DNA of 64,000 bases from assembly GCA_907165065.1 (NCBI GenBank), contig OU015541.1, positions 3,720,001 through 3,784,000 of the forward strand. Reading direction: 5' to 3'. The stretch is from Caprimulgus europaeus. Lineage: Eukaryota > Chordata > Aves > Caprimulgiformes > Caprimulgidae. This document shows, piece after piece, positions 59,226-64,000 of this stretch. How positions within the stretch are numbered: position 1 is the first letter of the stretch; every line of letters starts with the position of its first letter. A model generated the notes under the pieces. The model did no database searches. It was not told the DNA's origin and saw only the letters and a list, made by a program, of their open reading frames with translations. A program made the translations under genes and the position numbers.

Positions 59226-61948
59226 CATGTCCTACAACAGATCCCAGAGGCTCACTGCCAGGAGGAAACATGCTTCTCTCAGCATCCTCACAGCCTTGAT
59301 GCACAGACTGTGACTCCTCAAACCACCTACACCACGGTGACAGCCAAGGTCCCATGACAAAGGGAGGAGCAACGTGGTACTGTACCTGTCAGTCACCTGG
59401 GTATGAATCATGTCAAACAGAGCAGCTCTGTCAAGCCCTGAACTGTGACCCAACAGTAACTCACAGCAGATGATCCAGCTTCCAGCACCATGCTCTGCTG
59501 GCCAAAGCTTAACCCTGCACAGATTGCAGGGTCCTGGGCAAGCTCACAGTCCCCAGCAGCAGAAGGCACAGGGAATTCTTTTCCAGAGGTAGAGTATCAA
59601 TAACATCAGCCCCAGACTTTGCACAGTTCCCACCTAGCACCTATTTTAAACCATTTCCTCCCACGTGAATTATTTATTTTTAAAACCAGGACAACACAAG
59701 AGCAAGACTCTGCAATCACTTTATAAAGTTTGTGATTTGTTCAATGCATTTTGTGACGTGTGTACGAGTGTCTGTACGATGTGAGATGCAAGCACTGCCT
59801 GTAAAGAGAGGTTCTACCTTCATAGCTCCTCTCTGAAACCAAACCTCTCTGAGCAGTCAAAGGCTGCTCTCTGGCACTTGGACTCTCCACAGCTATACAC
59901 CAGAAATGGAAATGACCTGTAATGGTTGTCCACAACATCATTTCATTTGCTTACAGCTCTATGAAGTAGTAAAAGTTGAAGTTTCCTCTGCCACTTATCT
60001 GGATAGGTCAGCAATCCCTCACATTTTTTCATCACATGCACTTGCTCCTTCCCAAATTCCAAAAAAAACCAAACCAAACCAAAAAAAACCAAACCCAACT
60101 TTATGTCTGTTTCTCCAAGATCCTGGATCCTCACAACTAACACACCAAATCAAAATCCCAAACATGAGTACCTGTTCAAACAGCCTGTGAGAGTTTAAAC
60201 ATACAATTACTGGCTTAGTTAATTCAACATAACCAGCCACTCCATACTAACTTGTTCTTCTATGTTAATCCTCAACAAAGACCCAGCTGGTCAACCAAAA
60301 GTGACTCCTCCTTCAAGAAACATTTACATTTCTATAGGAAGGTACAGCTGGAGTGGCTAATTAGAGTGGAATGCAGCTCAGCAAGATCAGTTTTGAAGTC
60401 TGGCTGCTCTGTCTTATTCCTCCAGACCTGAAGCTGAAATCTCCCACTCTGGAAAGCCACCACTGTGGTGACACCAACCTGTTACCTTTACAAATCCTGG
60501 TTTTTCCACTCTTAAAGGACATGTTCTTGCTCTTTGAGATATGTACAAAACACTAGGTCATGTTTGGCACACAGACACTGAATCTACTTGTGAGATCAAG
60601 GAGCATTTAAGTAAAACCAAGTGTGGAAACAGTAAGCAGTCATGAAAACAAACACAGACGTTCTCCAGCATGAGCAGGTGGGGTGTCAGAAGCTCAATAC
60701 ACTGGAATTAAGAGTGCCACCAAAGAATTAATGAACTAGCACATTCATCAGCTATTTCACATGCCTAGCAAGGTTTTGCTGGATCTGCACTTCCACAGCA
60801 AGTTTTAAAACCAATGAAGTTTATTAAGTTGAAAGCAGAATACTTGCAAGCAAGGGGGAAAAAAATAAAAGAAAAAAGAAAAAAGGTCAAACGAGGCTTT
60901 CCTGACAAAAAAAGGGAAACTTCCTGTCAAATCTCATGTGATAAAAATACTGCACATGCATTGCCACAGCAGAAGGAAGAGAAGAGGCAAGTCCGATGAA
61001 CTCTGAAAAGACACCAAATATTCAGGTTTTTGCTTTTCTTTAATGGGTCAAAAGGGCATAAACTCAATTTAATAGCAATAGTATGGACAGAATTTAGAAG
61101 TAGCTTGATACAAAGGAAAACTCATTTAATCCACTTAAGAGCAGATGTTAATAAAGAGCAACAATTTCATTAGTTGGATATCCTGGGTTCAGGATGCTCC
61201 TTCAGTCCAGAAAGAGAAGCCAAAAGGACCTGCAGAAATATCCACACACTCTTCATACTGACACTGAAAATAATACATTTTAACAAAAGGAAAACAAAAA
61301 ACTCAACAGTCCTGCAACACAACTGGTAGAAAAAGAGCCAACTCCACCTCCTCTTGAGTTGCCAGCTGAAATAGAACATAGCTGTAGTACTTCAAGGGAC
61401 AGAAATAAATAGCTTGAACTAGAAGATAAATATTCATGTGTTTTTGCTGCATACACGTCTCCTCAAAGCATCACACTGCAGTGTTTCATCTCTGAATGAA
61501 AGCTTCAGCAACGATGAATCTTAATTGACTCACAAAATTAGGTTACCAACAACACTGGATTTAAAGCATCTATAAAAATTAGCCAAGAAGTCGATTTAAT
61601 TGGCAATTTAGATACCTGCTGTAATTATTATGCACTTAAAATCTCTTCAACCAGAGAACAGCTACACAGATGGCAGAATCCAGAAGAGGATCTTATTTAT
61701 CAAGTTAGATTTGTTTCTTACTCCAAAACTTGAACGCAACAGCATCTGCCATCCAGATGTCTTGGCAAAATGAAACTCACTGCACATCCACAGTGAGAGA
61801 TGGGCAACTTGCTCCTCCAGTCTGTTAGAGTGCAGAGAGGTTGAGCAAAAAGGAGCAGCTGAAGACTTGGCCCACTGTCACTTTTCCATTTCTTTCAAGA
61901 TCACAGCTATCCCTGTTCTAAGCCTTCATGGAGCTGGGAGTTATTAAA

Positions 61949-62537
61949 TGCCCTGGGGCCAGCTGAGGACCTGTACTGGGATGGAGTTAATTTCCTTTCC
62001 AGCAGCCTGTACAGTGCTGTGCTTTGGATTTGTGACCAAGGCAGTGCTGATAACACACCCATGGTTTATTGCCAAAGAGGACTTACCAGCATCAAGGCTT
62101 TGTCCCTTTCTCACTCCACAGTGAGTAGGCTGGGGGTGGACAAGAGGTTGGGAGGACACAGAGCTGGGACAGCTGCCCTGAACTGACAAATGACACGTTC
62201 CCTACCACCCACTGCCACGCTCAACCAGCAAACTAGAGGGGAAGGGGATGCTCCTTACCATGTACTGACACACTGAACCATAAAACTGGAGGGGTTCTGC
62301 AGGGGGTGCCATTGCTTGGGCACTGGCTAGACATGGGTCAGCTGATAGCAAGCAATTGCTTTTCCATCTCTTGTTTTCCTTTATTTCTATTTGTTTTTTC
62401 CTCCTGCTTTTACTTACTAAAGTGTCCTTGTCTTTACACCAAATTTTTCTCACTTTTACCCTTCGGATTCTCTCCCACATCCCACGGGAAGGGGAACTGT
62501 GTGGGGCTCAGCCACCTGCCAGGGTCAACCCACAACA
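61949..62537 (+). mobile_element. Solo LTR of an avian endogenous retrovirus
   Basis: A block of about 590 bp that starts TGCCCTGG and ends CCACAACA, resembling the TG...CA ends of an LTR. Its internal order matches a common avian ERV LTR that I recognise: GATGGAGTTAATTTCC, GTGCTGTGCTTTGGATTTGT, CAGTGCTGATAACACACCCA, GAGTAGGCTGGGGGTGGACA, then a weak TATA-like CATAAAACTGG and finally TCTCACTTTTACCCTTCGGA. No gag, pol or env sequence flanks it, so it is a solo LTR. No target-site duplication is evident, which suggests age. It is antisense to OSBPL2. Confidence 0.82.
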
Positions 62538-64000
62538 GAACCAGAGCAGCAAAGCACCCTAAGGTGACAGTTTAACTGAACTTACTTTTAAAGCACTTGA
62601 AACAATGGTGGCAGCAAACTGAACATCTGAAAATTTAGCTTAGAACACAGGAGCCAAACAGATTTATGTCAGCGAGAATCACAGTCTGTTCTCCCAGGAA
62701 TACAGATTTTTGGGGATGCTTCACAAGAATTAGAGCCAACTGAAACACTCAAAGTCTGATTTGCAACCGAGTTCAGGCTCCAAAACTTGTTTCTGCATCA
62801 GAACAAACCACAATGATTGTCCCAGGGGCTGAGTGCTGCCCCCAGCACAGAGCTACAGCGCTGCTGGCAGAAACAGGATTTACTGAACATAGAAACTGTA
62901 AAGATGAAACTGGACAGAAAATTCCCTGGCAGTGTAGTGCTCAGTCTCCTACAGAACTGACAGCCAGCCCCAGTTTCATTCCAGCCAAAAAATCCTGTTC
63001 CATGGCTAAGGACACTGGCTCACAGAGCTCCTACCAAACAGAGATCAAGGAAACTTGATTCCAGCAGATTAATATTTTCTGATGCAAAATGCTTCACTGA
63101 GATTCCCCCAGAATTCTGTCAACATTCTCCTTTTTTAACACTACACCAATATTTGAGACACTTTTCCACCTGAAAGCACCTGATACAGCATTCTATAAAA
63201 ACAGATAGTTTTTGGAGCCCTAAAAAAAAAAGGTACTCAGAAGAGAAAAAAAAACAGTGAATAAAAATATAATTGAGTTATCCATTCCTGAAAACACAAT
63301 TCTTGACAAATCCCATAAGCATGCAAACTTCTTGGTAACACCCCAAAGGTTCACAGCACCCCAACAGCCTCAACCCTGATCCTCAGCACAGCAAAGGAAC
63401 TGAATTCAAACAGGAATGCCACAGACCAAGGCTTCCATCCAGTCTAATGCCAAGCACAGACATTACAGGTACAACAGAGCAAGATATCGTTTAAGTTCTG
63501 GACCATAAAGCCACGAGGGCCAAGATCAAAAGGTCCAGAGGTATTCCTGCAGCTGCAGGCACAATTCACCTCTTGTGCACACTCCTGGCAGATTGATAAA
63601 CAATCCCAGGAAGACAACACTACCCAGGCTCCTGCACTCCCTGAATGGAGGGCTGCTGTAATTTACTAAAAACCTGTCTCATTAAATTACATGCATAATA
63701 AAATACACTGGAATAATCCAAAGGATCTGTCTAGACTAGCAAATTAATTTCCAATTGTAACTGTGTTAAAAAAAAAAATCAAGTTTAAGTAAGCTTAGTC
63801 TATTCTTGTAACTTACCCATCCTGAAAATTAAGACATTATTTTTGTGCACTGAATCAACAATAAATTTTGAAGAGCTTCACTGAAAGTAAGAGTAAACCA
63901 CATTTGACACTTTCTAATTGCTTACTGCTCTTGTGCAACTTGCTATTACAAGCCTACAAGAACACAAAGTAAATAATTACACCATCATACACTCTTCTGT

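Larger units (their letters stand above)
53596..64000 (-). other. OSBPL2 5' UTR / first-intron region running off the window
   Basis: Upstream of the start codon the sequence stays AT-rich to the window end with no CpG island, so the promoter should lie beyond 64000. A splice acceptor for the ATG exon should exist within a few hundred bases; TCAAATAG near 53730 is one candidate, unproven. Mobile elements are the CR1 at 57240 and the LTR at 61949. The remainder (53.7-57.2, 57.9-61.9 and 62.5-64.0 kb) shows nothing recognised apart from A-rich runs and one 22-bp duplication. Confidence 0.6.

Noticed and set aside
1-64000. CRISPR arrays, bacterial operons, tRNA or rRNA genes, or a novel defence system
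   Set aside because: Exon-intron structure, CR1 elements and vertebrate synteny show this is avian chromosomal DNA; no regularly spaced repeat arrays or tRNA/rRNA cores were recognised.

Overview
The window is vertebrate nuclear DNA, almost certainly from a bird. Genes are split into many short exons with GT-AG introns. The interspersed repeats are CR1 LINEs (the dominant avian retroelement) plus one avian-type retroviral LTR. Three protein-coding genes occur in the order LAMA5 (+), ADRM1 (-), OSBPL2 (-). This is the conserved OSBPL2-ADRM1-LAMA5 block of human chromosome 20q13.33, read in the opposite direction. Gene names come from recalled family sequence and exon-by-exon phase checks; no database search was run.

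1-19.96 kb: 3' part of LAMA5 (laminin alpha-5). Forty coding exons, 241-18675, join in frame into 5,811 nt (1,936 residues plus stop). They cover the end of a laminin IV domain, a run of laminin-EGF repeats, the coiled-coil domain II/I, and LG1 to LG5. Introns are short and GC-rich; five carry clear or probable CR1 copies and several carry small tandem repeats. Two poly(A) signals follow the stop codon.

20.5-28.1 kb: ADRM1 (RPN13, the proteasomal ubiquitin receptor), minus strand, complete. Nine coding exons give 405 residues. A non-coding first exon lies in a strong CpG island that contains a perfect antioxidant-response element, the site type used by NFE2L1 for proteasome genes. LAMA5 and ADRM1 converge tail to tail about 0.5 kb apart.

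29.4-64 kb: OSBPL2 (ORP2, an oxysterol-binding-protein-related lipid transporter), minus strand. Thirteen coding exons (32042-53595) give 481 residues. The 3' UTR is about 2.6 kb. The first intron and/or 5' UTR exons run to the end of the window, and no OSBPL2 promoter is visible. Introns are AT-rich and hold a long CR1, a solo LTR and an (AT)n tract.

The three genes do not form a pathway: LAMA5 is a basement-membrane protein, ADRM1 a proteasome subunit, OSBPL2 a lipid carrier. I see no previously undescribed system. The more notable signals are a GC-AG intron in LAMA5, two furin-like RQRR motifs in LG1 and LG3, a CAGCAG tandem acceptor in OSBPL2 and the ARE in the ADRM1 promoter.
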